A stretch of DNA of 64,000 nucleotides. Source: a bacterium. GTDB taxonomy: Bacteria; Actinomycetota; Acidimicrobiia; Spongiisociales; ZC4RG35. The notes below the pieces were generated by a model. The model saw only the letters and a list, made by a program, of their open reading frames with translations. It was not told the origin of the DNA and made no database searches. Position 1 is the first letter of the stretch, and each line of letters begins with the position of its first letter. Position numbers and translations under genes: made by a program. Positions 54,326-62,102 of the stretch are shown here, in pieces. The DNA is taken from contig JAHEJW010000006.1 of the NCBI GenBank assembly GCA_024638655.1, positions 1 to 64,000 on the forward strand. The letters run 5' to 3'.

Positions 54326-54712
54326 TCATTGATTCTGCCCTTCGGTCCCAGCGTCGGCGACCACGGGGGACGTCGGCTCCAGATCGACCAGTAGCTGGTT
54401 GGTCGTCTCGGGGGCGACCAGGCCCATCTCCTCGGCGAGCGGTGCGATTCGCGCCGGGTTCTCCAGTCTGGCTATTTCGAGCTCGAGAGCCCGGTTGATC
54501 GCGATCTGCTCGTTGATCGCCTTGTCGAGCTCGGCGAGCTCGAAAGCGCTGCGATCGAGGCTGGTGCGGGCAAAACCCAATCCGAGAAAAGCAACTACAC
54601 CGATCATGGCCATGATCATCCACGGTGCGATCGTCGGTTTTCGTAGCCGCTTGCCTGGCAGGACGCGCAACCGGTTCCGATCTGGGACCTGACGTAGGGG
54701 GCGGACACTCAT
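54326..54712 (-). CDS. ftsL: FtsL-like divisome protein
   Basis: A 128-residue bitopic protein with a basic N-terminus (KRLRKPTIAP), one helix (WMIMAMIGVVAFLGLGFA, about 31-48) and an extracytoplasmic coiled coil (FELAELDKAINEQIAINRAL). Its position between rsmH and ftsI identifies it as FtsL-like. Sequence conservation is low in this family. The ATG overlaps the rsmH stop as ATGA. Confidence 0.82.
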   Translation of the reverse strand: MSVRPLRQVPDRNRLRVLPGKRLRKPTIAPWMIMAMIGVVAFLGLGFARTSLDRSAFELAELDKAINEQIAINRALELEIARLENPARIAPLAEEMGLVAPETTNQLLVDLEPTSPVVADAGTEGQNQ

Positions 54713-55644
54713 GCAGCCACCTTCTCTGCAGCTCGGAGAACTGCTGATCGCGACCTGCGATTGACCTCGATCTCCTGTTGTGAGGGCCTTATGGGTTTGC
54801 GGGTCAAAAGCCGCAGCTCAGCAGATCTTCCGCAACCGCAAACCGGCATTTGTGGAGGGCACGTGCACCCGGTGGCTCCGTCGGCGAAGCGTCGTTTGAC
54901 GATGCGATCCTCCAGCGAGTGGTATGAGATGGCGACGATCCGTCCCCTTTCTCGCACTAGCCGAATTGCCTGATCGAGGCCGTCCCGGATCGAATCGAGC
55001 TCGGAATTGACCGCTATTCGAATCGCCTGGAACGTGCGTCGGGCGGGATGACCCGCCCGACGCCGGGCCGCGGGCATCGCTTGAGCGATGACGGTGGACA
55101 GGCGGCTTGTGGACTCGATGGGACGGGCACGGACAATGGCACCGGCGACGCGTCTCGCCGAAGGCTCCTCGCCGAACTCGCGAATGATGCGGGCGAGATC
55201 GGGCTCCGGCCACTCGTTCACGATCACGTCGGCTGTCAGCGTCGAGTCGGGGCCCATGCGCATATCGAGAGGCCCGTCGTCGTGATAGGAGAATCCTCGC
55301 TCGGGACGATCGAGCTGGTGTGACGAGACCCCGAAATCGAAGATGACCGCAGCGGGTGCCTCATCGACGTTCGCCGCGACCAGATTCTCGAGCTCGGCGA
55401 AGTTCCCGAGAACAGCGGTCAGGCCGAGGGCCGTGGCATTCTCGAGGGCTGCCGGGTCGCGGTCTATACCAACAATTCGCACATCTGCTCCGTACTCTTC
55501 CAACAGCCTTCGGCTGTGGCCCCCGCCACCAAACGTCGCATCGATGACGACGCCCGGCATGACGGGGGCCAACAGCCTGGTGACCTCCTCTGCCAGGACC
55601 GGACGGTGATATCCGTCCTCGCTCCTGTACGGGTCCTGGTCCAT
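54709..55644 (-). CDS. rsmH: 16S rRNA (cytosine-1402-N4) methyltransferase
   Basis: A 311-residue SAM enzyme (MraW) that methylates 16S rRNA C1402. Signatures are HRPVLAEEVTRLLAPV, VIDATFGGGGHSRRLLEE (SAM loop), FDFGVSSHQLDRPERGFSY and ISYHSLEDRIVKRRF. The ATG at 55644 has a GGGGGG Shine-Dalgarno 6 nt upstream; a TTG at 55671 is the alternative. Both the Shine-Dalgarno and the ATG lie in one arm of a long hairpin (55642-55725), so expression may be controlled by RNA folding. Confidence 0.94.
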   Translation of the reverse strand: MDQDPYRSEDGYHRPVLAEEVTRLLAPVMPGVVIDATFGGGGHSRRLLEEYGADVRIVGIDRDPAALENATALGLTAVLGNFAELENLVAANVDEAPAAVIFDFGVSSHQLDRPERGFSYHDDGPLDMRMGPDSTLTADVIVNEWPEPDLARIIREFGEEPSARRVAGAIVRARPIESTSRLSTVIAQAMPAARRRAGHPARRTFQAIRIAVNSELDSIRDGLDQAIRLVRERGRIVAISYHSLEDRIVKRRFADGATGCTCPPQMPVCGCGRSAELRLLTRKPIRPSQQEIEVNRRSRSAVLRAAEKVAA

Positions 55645-55725
55645 TGCCAGCCCCCCGGGCGCTGGTACCAACTAGAAGCGGGCGGAGTCAGGGGCCTTCC
55701 AATTGGTTCCGGGGGGCTGGCAATG
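55642..55725 (-). promoter_or_regulatory. Long hairpin covering the rsmH ribosome-binding site and start
   Basis: In the mRNA sense (minus strand), the arm CATTGCCAGCCCCCCGG (55709-55725) is the perfect 17-nt complement of CCGGGGGGCTGGCAATG (55642-55658). The second arm contains the rsmH Shine-Dalgarno and ATG. The 50-nt loop has a further AACCAA/TTGGT pairing that extends the stem. No T-run follows, so it is not a simple terminator. It lies 28 nt after the mraZ stop. Confidence 0.75.
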
Positions 55726-55753
55726 AGCCAAGCCATCTCGTCAGGTGTATCTC

Positions 55754-56167
55754 TCAGTGCTCCTCCTCCAGGTAGAGCTGATCGCCCGAGGCGCGCTCAC
55801 CCAGATAACGTTCCTTGTCCCACAGTTCGACGTGGTCGAACACCCCCACCACCGCAATCTCGGTCGACGGCTCGAGCCCGGCGTAATCACGCAGCTCAGG
55901 TTTGACCAGCACCCGCCCCGATTTGTCCGGGGTTTGCATGTCGGCTCCACCGAACACGGTTCGGGAAACCCGACGCCCTACCTTGTCCTGCGGTTGCTCG
56001 ATCACCTCGGCGGCCTTCTTCTCGAAGTCCTCGACCGAGAAGATCACCAGCTGACCGTCCTGTCCTTTGGTGATGACACAGCCGTCCTCCAGGGTCTCGC
56101 GGAACGAGGACGGCATCACCACGCGACCTTTGCCGTCGAGAGTGTGGAAGTAATCACCAAGGAACAC
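55754..56167 (-). CDS. mraZ: MraZ transcriptional regulator
   Basis: A 137-residue AbrB-fold regulator of the division cluster. It has the two MraZ repeats: FLGDYFHTLDGKGRVVMPSS and VFGGADMQTPDKSGRVLVKP with ELRDYAGL. The GTG at 56167 gives the canonical start (M-F-L-G...); an ATG at 56200 would add 11 residues but has its purine-rich tract directly against the codon. It is first in the cluster and should repress or tune the cluster by binding the GTGG boxes upstream. Confidence 0.9.
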   Translation of the reverse strand: MFLGDYFHTLDGKGRVVMPSSFRETLEDGCVITKGQDGQLVIFSVEDFEKKAAEVIEQPQDKVGRRVSRTVFGGADMQTPDKSGRVLVKPELRDYAGLEPSTEIAVVGVFDHVELWDKERYLGERASGDQLYLEEEH

Positions 56168-56222
56168 TTCTGCTCGTTTCCGTCCGTCCTCACCGTCCAT
56201 CTCCCCTATTGGAGAGCGTGTG

Positions 56223-56276
56223 CCACTATGGCCCACTTCCCCCCACTTGTCAACCTTTTGTCCCACCTGATTCCAC
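56223..56276 (-). promoter_or_regulatory. MraZ operator: GTGG boxes at 10-bp spacing
   Basis: On the minus strand GTGG begins at 56276, 56266, 56246, 56236 and 56226, with the 56256 position degenerate. The exact 10-bp phase puts the boxes on one face of the helix. MraZ proteins in other bacteria bind direct repeats of this TGGG type before mraZ. The boxes overlap the promoter, which fits autorepression. Confidence 0.75.
56225..56253 (-). promoter_or_regulatory. Promoter of mraZ and the division cluster
   Basis: On the minus strand a perfect -35 TTGACA (56248-56253) and -10 CATAGT (56225-56230) are separated by 17 nt. Transcription should start near 56218, giving a leader of about 50 nt to the GTG start of mraZ. 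GTGG boxes fall inside the spacer. Confidence 0.75.
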
Positions 56277-56336
56277 CAGGCCACACCGAGGCCCCCCTGG
56301 CCGGTTGACCGACCCATCGGCACTACGTTCCTGCCG

Positions 56337-57041
56337 ATGTCCGATGTCAACGAATTCGGCCAACCGGTCGGCGAGCCCGTGGGGCTGTGGGCTCCTCCCC
56401 CTCTTCCCCAGAGTGTCGCCCTCAGCGGCAGCACCACCGTCCTCGAACCGCTCGAGTGGACGAGGCACGGTCACGGCCTCTTCGCCGCCTTCTCAACTGC
56501 GGGAGAAGACCTCTGGACCTACATGACGTTCGGTCCGTTCCCCCACCCCGACGCGCTGCGAGACACGATCGATTGGATGGCATCTCAGGAAGACTGGGTT
56601 CCCTACGCCTTCGTGGTAGATGGCAAGCCACTCGGCTTCGCTTCCTATCTGAGGATCGACCCGTCCCAGGGTGTCATCGAGATCGGAGCGATCGTCCTCT
56701 CGCCACGACTACAAAGATCTGTGCCGGCTACCGAGTCGCTCTATCTGATGATTCGGAACGTCTTCGATCTCGGCTATCGCCGCTGCGAATGGAAATGTGA
56801 CTCCTTGAACGAGCCGTCTCGCCAGGCCGGTGAACGACTCGGCTTCCGATACGAGGGGACCTTCCGCAAGGCGATGCACTACAAGGGTCGAAATCGTGAT
56901 ACCGCCTGGTTCGCGATCACCGACGACGAGTGGCCCTCGCTCGATCTGGCCTATCGCAGATGGCTATCCGAGGACAACTTCGACATGGATGGGAGACAGT
57001 CGAGACGGCTCGGCGAGTTGATCGAAGAGACCCGCATCTAG
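56337..57041 (+). CDS. GNAT-family N-acetyltransferase (RimJ/RimL-like)
   Basis: A 234-residue protein. After a proline-rich N-terminal segment, the GNAT fold appears with FASYLRIDPSQGVIEIGAIV (beta 2-4), and the acetyl-CoA region with a long helix, ATESLYLMIRNVFDLGYRRCEWKCD, then SRQAGERLGFRYEGTFRKAM. RimJ/RimL-like members acetylate N-termini or small amines; the substrate here is unknown. It is divergent from mraZ and could be affected by the shared 136-nt control region. Confidence 0.88.
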   Translation: MSDVNEFGQPVGEPVGLWAPPPLPQSVALSGSTTVLEPLEWTRHGHGLFAAFSTAGEDLWTYMTFGPFPHPDALRDTIDWMASQEDWVPYAFVVDGKPLGFASYLRIDPSQGVIEIGAIVLSPRLQRSVPATESLYLMIRNVFDLGYRRCEWKCDSLNEPSRQAGERLGFRYEGTFRKAMHYKGRNRDTAWFAITDDEWPSLDLAYRRWLSEDNFDMDGRQSRRLGELIEETRI

Positions 57042-57053
57042 GGTTCCCGGCGA

Positions 57054-57932
57054 ATGGACCTCGATCGAGCCGCCCTGCAACGCCGGGTCAATGAGATGTA
57101 CCAGCACCATCACGATGCACTCGGGATCGAGGGCACTCATGAGATGCTCGATCGCGCAGCTGAGCGCTGGGACCTCGGTGGTCTGCTCGAAGCCGGTGGT
57201 GTGATCGATTTTGCTCACGTCGACGTCGCCGACTGCGGCACCCATGTCGCTGCTGCCGTCAACGCTGCCCTCGACTCTGGCGCCGACACGGTGCTGGCAA
57301 TCAGTGTCCTTCATGCCTTCTCGTCGGAGATGGAGATCGCCCGACGTGATGTCGCCGCCGGAGGTGCGCCAGCGGCTCACCCGACCTGGGGCATCCAGGG
57401 GCCCGGTCTCGACTTCCGTGAGGAGTGGCGGGGCGACCATGCGATGCGAAGCCTCAGGCACTTCTGGGCAGCTGCGACGAAGCGGCGTGGCATCTCCGAT
57501 CGGCGTCTCATCGAGCGGTACCCCTATCTGGCGGGCGGAAATCCCCAGGATCTGCCCAATCTCGAAGAGACTGCCGTGCTTGCCCAGAGCGCAGTGATCC
57601 TGGCGACGGGCGATCAGTTCCACCACGGGATCGGTTACGGCATGTCGCCCGATGAGTCGTTGCCGGCAGAGACCAACGGTCTCCAGGCAGCTCGGGAGAG
57701 CATGCAGATTGGGATTGAGCTGATCGAAGCCGGTGATTATTGGGGATACGACCAGCACTGTGTCGAGGCGAAGAGTGACGACCGGGATGTCGCCCAACTC
57801 TTCAGGTTTCTCCGGGGGCCGATGCAGGGACGTCTACTCGATATCGCCTGGTCGGACTCGACCCAGCTCTACGGAGAGCCTCCGCCGACGTGGGCGGCAG
57901 GAGGATTCATCGTCTTCGAGCCTGCAGACTGA
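57054..57932 (+). CDS. Uncharacterised 292-residue protein
   Basis: A soluble protein I do not recognise. It has a helical N-terminus rich in His (MYQHHHDALG), an apparent alternating beta/alpha core with VIDFAHVDVADCGTHVAAAV and VLAISVLHAFSSEME, and a His motif ATGDQFHHGIGYG that could bind metal. There is no signal peptide or membrane segment. It follows the GNAT gene by 12 nt on the same strand, so the two may be co-transcribed. A distant relation to MEMO/LigB-type proteins crossed my mind but is not supported. Confidence 0.65.
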   Translation: MDLDRAALQRRVNEMYQHHHDALGIEGTHEMLDRAAERWDLGGLLEAGGVIDFAHVDVADCGTHVAAAVNAALDSGADTVLAISVLHAFSSEMEIARRDVAAGGAPAAHPTWGIQGPGLDFREEWRGDHAMRSLRHFWAAATKRRGISDRRLIERYPYLAGGNPQDLPNLEETAVLAQSAVILATGDQFHHGIGYGMSPDESLPAETNGLQAARESMQIGIELIEAGDYWGYDQHCVEAKSDDRDVAQLFRFLRGPMQGRLLDIAWSDSTQLYGEPPPTWAAGGFIVFEPAD

Positions 57933-58020
57933 CTCATTCATCGCGGATCAGACCGACGATTCGAGGCTTGGTCCTTTGATACTCGAAGAAGACGCAGCGA
58001 GCAGGGAGGCTTGCGAACCG

Positions 58021-58368
58021 TTACACGCTCTTATCGAGATAGGGCGTCACTGCGAAAACCACCAAGACGAGGGCGGCCATCACCAGGAAGAAGGCCTGCT
58101 CCGTTCCTTCGAGCCCAAGCCACCCGATCAACCCCAGAGCGATCCCCAGTCCGGCTTCGACGAGGCCGTGAAGTGCCAGAGGAATGAGGCGACCAGGCGA
58201 GAGAGGAAGACCTGCCGTCAGCATTGTCATGACGAGATGCACAACCGCCAATGAATAGGAGAGCACGGCAGCGCCACCTTCCATGCCGAGACCGACCGGA
58301 GCCAGTGCGAACACTCCAACGATGATGATGTCGATGTAGTTGTGTTGAGCCTTTGTCAGGAGAGTCAT
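58021..58368 (-). CDS. Small four-helix membrane protein
   Basis: A 115-residue protein with four hydrophobic helices, starting HNYIDIIIVGVFALAPVGLG and including HGLVEAGLGIALGLIGW and FFLVMAALVLVVFAV. The helix-turn pattern resembles SPW-type repeat proteins of unknown function. It converges on the 57054 gene with an 88-nt gap; that gap shows no clear terminator. Confidence 0.65.
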   Translation of the reverse strand: MTLLTKAQHNYIDIIIVGVFALAPVGLGMEGGAAVLSYSLAVVHLVMTMLTAGLPLSPGRLIPLALHGLVEAGLGIALGLIGWLGLEGTEQAFFLVMAALVLVVFAVTPYLDKSV

Positions 58369-58408
58369 TCGACGCCGAAGTTAATCGGAGTCGGCAATTC
58401 ACCCGACG

Positions 58409-58912
58409 TCAAGCCGACTCGGCCAACAGATAAGGCCGCCAGTCGGGATCGACTTGAAAACCAGTGGAGGCGTAGATCCAGGCGAATCGTCTCGGGGGAC
58501 CGGGAGCGCTTCGCAGACGGAACCCGCTCTCGTCCGGAGTGCGGTCACCTTTCCGCACGTTGCATGCGCGACAACACGCCACCACGTTTTCCCAACTGTG
58601 GTCTCCTCCACGCGAGCGCGGGGTGACGTGGTCCAACGACTCCGCGGGTGCTCCGCAGTATTGGCACTCATGCCCGTCTCTACCGAACACTGCCCTCCGG
58701 GTGACCGGGACGGCACGTCGATAAGGGACCTTCACATATCGGTTGAGCCTGACGACTGAAGGCACCTCGATCGATAGGCTCTCCGACCGCCAGACCTCAT
58801 CCTTCGTGACGACAACGCTGGCCTTCTGGGCCATGACGAGCACCAAGGCCCGCCGCTCAGCGACAACCGAGAGCGGCTCGTAGCTGGCGTTGAGTACTAG
58901 CGAACGGGCCAT
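58409..58912 (-). CDS. HNH endonuclease
   Basis: A 167-residue protein. The N-terminal ~80 residues form an actinobacterial-type extension beginning SLVLNASYEPLSVV. The HNH nuclease domain is RRAVFGRDGHECQYCGA, LDHVTPRSRGGDHSWENVVACC and RACNVRKGDRTP, with the catalytic His in LDHV and four Cys for structural zinc. No restriction-methylase partner is nearby, so a housekeeping or DNA-repair role is more likely than host defence. Confidence 0.88.
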   Translation of the reverse strand: MARSLVLNASYEPLSVVAERRALVLVMAQKASVVVTKDEVWRSESLSIEVPSVVRLNRYVKVPYRRAVPVTRRAVFGRDGHECQYCGAPAESLDHVTPRSRGGDHSWENVVACCRACNVRKGDRTPDESGFRLRSAPGPPRRFAWIYASTGFQVDPDWRPYLLAESA

Positions 58913-58981
58913 GTTCTGTGTGTTGTTTTCGACCTACCTCGTCCGAAAGAGTAGCCCGATAGCGCTTTTGAACCGTCCGAG

Positions 58982-59566
58982 TCAAGAAGAGTTTGAGGCG
59001 AGGGGGCGGTCCGCTTGCTGACCGGTGTCGGACGACCAGAGTGCCTCCCCAACCGCCTGCGTCAGGGCCTCCTCCCATCCCAGAGACACATTTGCGGTCC
59101 CAATCGTCTGGTTGACTCCATCCGAGGCCACGATCGTCAGGTCACCGTCATCACCGATCGTCACGCCGAGGATCTCAACGGGAATCCGCCCTTTCACCTG
59201 ACACCACGCATCCGACAGGCCTTGGGCTATCGCCGACGGATTGGCGGGGACCACACGGAACGACCGCACGTTCTTGCTGAAGACCTCGACGCGGGCACCG
59301 GTCTTGAGAGGAGTGATCGTGACATCGACGTCGAATTCGCGTTTGGGTCGATGGGCCCGCCTGGTCGACCGACCCAGCTGCACCTTGGGATCAGCAGAGC
59401 GAATCCCGTACGCGACGAGAATCTCCCTGAGCTTCTCCATCACGAGGATCTCGTCCGCGCCAGGCTCGAGCCTCACATTTATCCCCCCGCCGATGTCGGT
59501 GAGATCGATGGTGACCGCGGCCACACCGGGGATCTGTTCGAGCCGATTGGCGAGGGTGCCTGTCAT
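58982..59566 (-). CDS. Uncharacterised protein coupled to a small basic protein
   Basis: A 194-residue soluble protein. It opens with MTGTLANRLEQIPGVAAVTI and has beta-rich stretches INVRLEPGADEILVMEKL and VDVTITPLKTGARVEVFSKN. A basic linker (STRRAHRPKRE) sits between two similar-looking halves. I do not recognise the family. The ATG at 59566 overlaps the previous gene's stop as ATGA, so the two are translated together. The start at 59611 would intrude into that gene and is not used. Confidence 0.7.
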   Translation of the reverse strand: MTGTLANRLEQIPGVAAVTIDLTDIGGGINVRLEPGADEILVMEKLREILVAYGIRSADPKVQLGRSTRRAHRPKREFDVDVTITPLKTGARVEVFSKNVRSFRVVPANPSAIAQGLSDAWCQVKGRIPVEILGVTIGDDGDLTIVASDGVNQTIGTANVSLGWEEALTQAVGEALWSSDTGQQADRPLASNSS

Positions 59567-59787
59567 GACGTCCGCCTTCTGGCTCTTGTTCGGCGGTGGC
59601 GCCGACGCCATTCGAGGAAATCGATGACGTCGTCACTCTCGAAAGCGGCGTTTTGCTCGCCGTAGGCCGTGAACGCCCGCCAACGCAGATAGGCACGTGA
59701 CGGTGTGAGCCGTCTTCTCCGACGCATCGCGAAATAGGTCCTCATCGCCTCAATGAGCAACAGCGGACGACGAAACAGCTCCCCCAT
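59563..59787 (-). CDS. Small arginine-rich protein
   Basis: A 74-residue very basic protein (MRRRRRLTPSRAYLRWR and RRRHRRTRARRRTS) with a short acidic patch in between (FESDDVIDFLEW). The ATG at 59787 follows GGAGAAATC; GTG 59817 is the alternative. It may bind nucleic acid or an acidic partner. The neighbour gene is coupled to it. The gene is divergent from moxR with an 80-nt gap. Confidence 0.6.
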   Translation of the reverse strand: MGELFRRPLLLIEAMRTYFAMRRRRRLTPSRAYLRWRAFTAYGEQNAAFESDDVIDFLEWRRRHRRTRARRRTS

Positions 59788-59866
59788 GATTTCTCCCAGA
59801 CCCAGCCTTCTCAACACGAAATCCTGATAGGCCTCCCGGGCCAGAGGCTAGCCCCCACAAACACCG

Positions 59867-60889
59867 GTGGTCGTTATTGTTTCAACAAGCGCGAAGGGAC
59901 TAGCCCTGACTCAGACAGCCAATTCCGAGAGCATCGACCGTTTCGGCGATTTATTTCAGAAGATCACCTCGAACGTCGAGACGGTGATCCAGGGCAAGCG
60001 CGACGTAATCGAGATGATGGTGCTGGCACTCGTCTCGGAAGGTCACGTCCTCGTCGAGGATGTCCCCGGGGTGGGAAAGACACAGTTGGCCAAGTCCATC
60101 GCGAGATCAATTCACGGCATCTTCCACCGCATCCAGTTCACACCGGATCTGTTGCCCTCCGATGTAACTGGAATCTCGGTCTGGGACAGGGACCGCCGTC
60201 AGTTCGAGTTCAAGCCGGGCCCGATCTTTGCCAACATCGTGGTCGGCGACGAGATCAATCGAGCCAGTCCGAAGACCCAGTCGGCGCTACTCGAGGCCAT
60301 GGAGGAGAAGCAGGTCACTTCCGACGGCGTCACCCGCCAGGTTCCCCTTCCATTCATGGTCATAGCCACACAGAACCCATTGGAGCACGAAGGCACCTAC
60401 CCGCTCCCCGAAGCCCAACTCGATCGTTTCATGATGAGGGTCGTGATCGGCTATCCGAGCAGGGAGAAGGAGCTCGAGATACTCGACACGCACGGAGTCA
60501 GATCGACTTTCCTCGACCTCGAGCCCGTTGCCACCACCGAGGACATCCAGAGGATGATCGACATCGCCCGTCGCATCTCGGTCTCACAGTCGGTCAGGAA
60601 CTACATCGTCGATCTGGTTGAAGGCACGAGGCTCCATCCGGACGTGATGTTGGGAGCCTCCCCCAGGTCGGCCCTCTTCCTACAGCGGCTCGCCAGAGCC
60701 AGGGCGGCATCGAATGGCCGTGACTATGTGATGCCCGACGACATCAAGGCCCTTGCCAATCCGGTCCTGGAACACCGCATGGCCACCAGGCCGGAGGCAC
60801 AGATGCGAGGCCTCTCCGTCACCAATCTCATCAACGACGTCTTGTCCAGCATCCGGGTTCCCGGGACCACCTCGAGAATCGCCACATGA
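59867..60889 (+). CDS. MoxR-family AAA+ ATPase
   Basis: A 340-residue AAA+ chaperone-like ATPase that matures partner proteins. Walker A is DVPGVGKTQLA, Walker B IVVGDEINRASPKTQSALLEAMEE, sensor 1 FMVIATQNPLEHEGTYPLPEAQ and arginine-finger region LDRFMMR. The start is uncertain: GTG 59867 is given, but AAGGGA sits 6 nt before a CTG at 59906, just where the conserved part begins. It leads the typical moxR-DUF58-transglutaminase operon. Confidence 0.92.
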   Translation: MVVIVSTSAKGLALTQTANSESIDRFGDLFQKITSNVETVIQGKRDVIEMMVLALVSEGHVLVEDVPGVGKTQLAKSIARSIHGIFHRIQFTPDLLPSDVTGISVWDRDRRQFEFKPGPIFANIVVGDEINRASPKTQSALLEAMEEKQVTSDGVTRQVPLPFMVIATQNPLEHEGTYPLPEAQLDRFMMRVVIGYPSREKELEILDTHGVRSTFLDLEPVATTEDIQRMIDIARRISVSQSVRNYIVDLVEGTRLHPDVMLGASPRSALFLQRLARARAASNGRDYVMPDDIKALANPVLEHRMATRPEAQMRGLSVTNLINDVLSSIRVPGTTSRIAT

Positions 60890-60932
60890 AGATCTCACGA
60901 GCCAGCCCCAGGATTGGCTCCGGAGGCAACTG

Positions 60933-62102
60933 ATGCTGACCATCCGGGGTTGGGCACTGCTCGGGGCCGGGCTGGCCATTGTCCTGCTCTGGTACTTGCT
61001 GGGAGACCCCGAACTTTTGCTAACCGGAGTGTTCCTCACGTTGGTGGCCGGGATCGCTCTTCTCTATGTCCGCCTGCACCGGCCCCATCTGAGCGTTGGC
61101 CGAAGACTCGGATCGACAACCGTCCACAACGGCGACACGACCTCGGTCACGCTGATCCTCACGAATCGCGGTGAGCGCCCTCTCAGGAACATATCTCTGG
61201 CTGACGAGGTCCAGGGTTTGGGCCTCGCCTCATTCGAAATGGCCGGATTGACGCCCGACCAAACCGCATCTGCGACATATCGCGTCACGTGCAGGCCGAG
61301 GGGAATCTACGAAGTAGGCCCCGCCACTGTCACGACGAGAGACCCACTGGGACTGGCAGAGCTCCCCGCGCAGCCTGGGCCCATCGATCGCATCGTCGTG
61401 TACCCCACAGTCGAGGATCTCACCGGTTTCCCGATGACACGGGGCCAGGACCCGGCTATCAACGCGTCCCGCCCGGAGCACAGCCAGAGAGGTGGTGAGG
61501 ACTTCTACACCTTGAGGGAGTACCAGCGGGGCGATGACCTCCGGCGTATCCACTGGCCCTCCTCGGCGAAGACCGAAGAGTTGATGATCCGACAATTGGA
61601 AACACCCTGGCAGTCGCGAGCGCTGGTTCTACTTGACGTGCGGCAATCGGTCTACGAGTCATCTGACGCGTTCGAGACGGCGGTCTCGGGTGCTGCCAGC
61701 GTCGTCACCCATCTCGTGCGCTCCGGGTTCGACGCGGATCTCTGGGCTGGAGACGCCAACATCATCGACGCCTCCCGCTACTCGGCGGCCATGGAACGCC
61801 TGGCCCTCGTAGAGCCCGACCCTTTGATCGACATCACCGCCGTGGCGTCCCGGATCAGACAGACAGGCGGAGGTGGAGCCCTCGTTCTCGTCTCAGGGCT
61901 CCCGGACAGAGAACTGCTCGGAGTCCAACAGTTGCTCTCGAACGACTACCGGACAACCCTCCTGATGGGTGCATCCTCGACCACGCCTCAGACATTGATT
62001 GGATTCCATCGAATGGGCGTGGCCACGATCACGGTCACACCCGGATCCGATTGGGCGGATGAGTGGGCACAGGCGATGAGGAACGCATGGGTCGTCGCAT
62101 AG
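60933..62102 (+). CDS. DUF58-domain membrane protein
   Basis: A 389-residue protein with two N-terminal helices (residues about 7-24 and 26-46), an extended beta-domain and the DUF58 signature RIHWPSSAKTEELMIRQLE, with a VWA-like fold after it (VLLDVRQSVYES). GGAGG lies 6 nt before the ATG. A 15-codon reading frame starts at 60886 inside moxR's ATGA and ends on the DUF58 start as TGATG, so translation may be relayed through it. It is a likely MoxR client. Confidence 0.9.
   Translation: MLTIRGWALLGAGLAIVLLWYLLGDPELLLTGVFLTLVAGIALLYVRLHRPHLSVGRRLGSTTVHNGDTTSVTLILTNRGERPLRNISLADEVQGLGLASFEMAGLTPDQTASATYRVTCRPRGIYEVGPATVTTRDPLGLAELPAQPGPIDRIVVYPTVEDLTGFPMTRGQDPAINASRPEHSQRGGEDFYTLREYQRGDDLRRIHWPSSAKTEELMIRQLETPWQSRALVLLDVRQSVYESSDAFETAVSGAASVVTHLVRSGFDADLWAGDANIIDASRYSAAMERLALVEPDPLIDITAVASRIRQTGGGGALVLVSGLPDRELLGVQQLLSNDYRTTLLMGASSTTPQTLIGFHRMGVATITVTPGSDWADEWAQAMRNAWVVA

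Noticed and set aside
58409..58912. HNH nuclease as part of a defence or homing element
   Set aside because: There is no methylase, intron, integrase or repeat nearby; the neighbourhood is ordinary.
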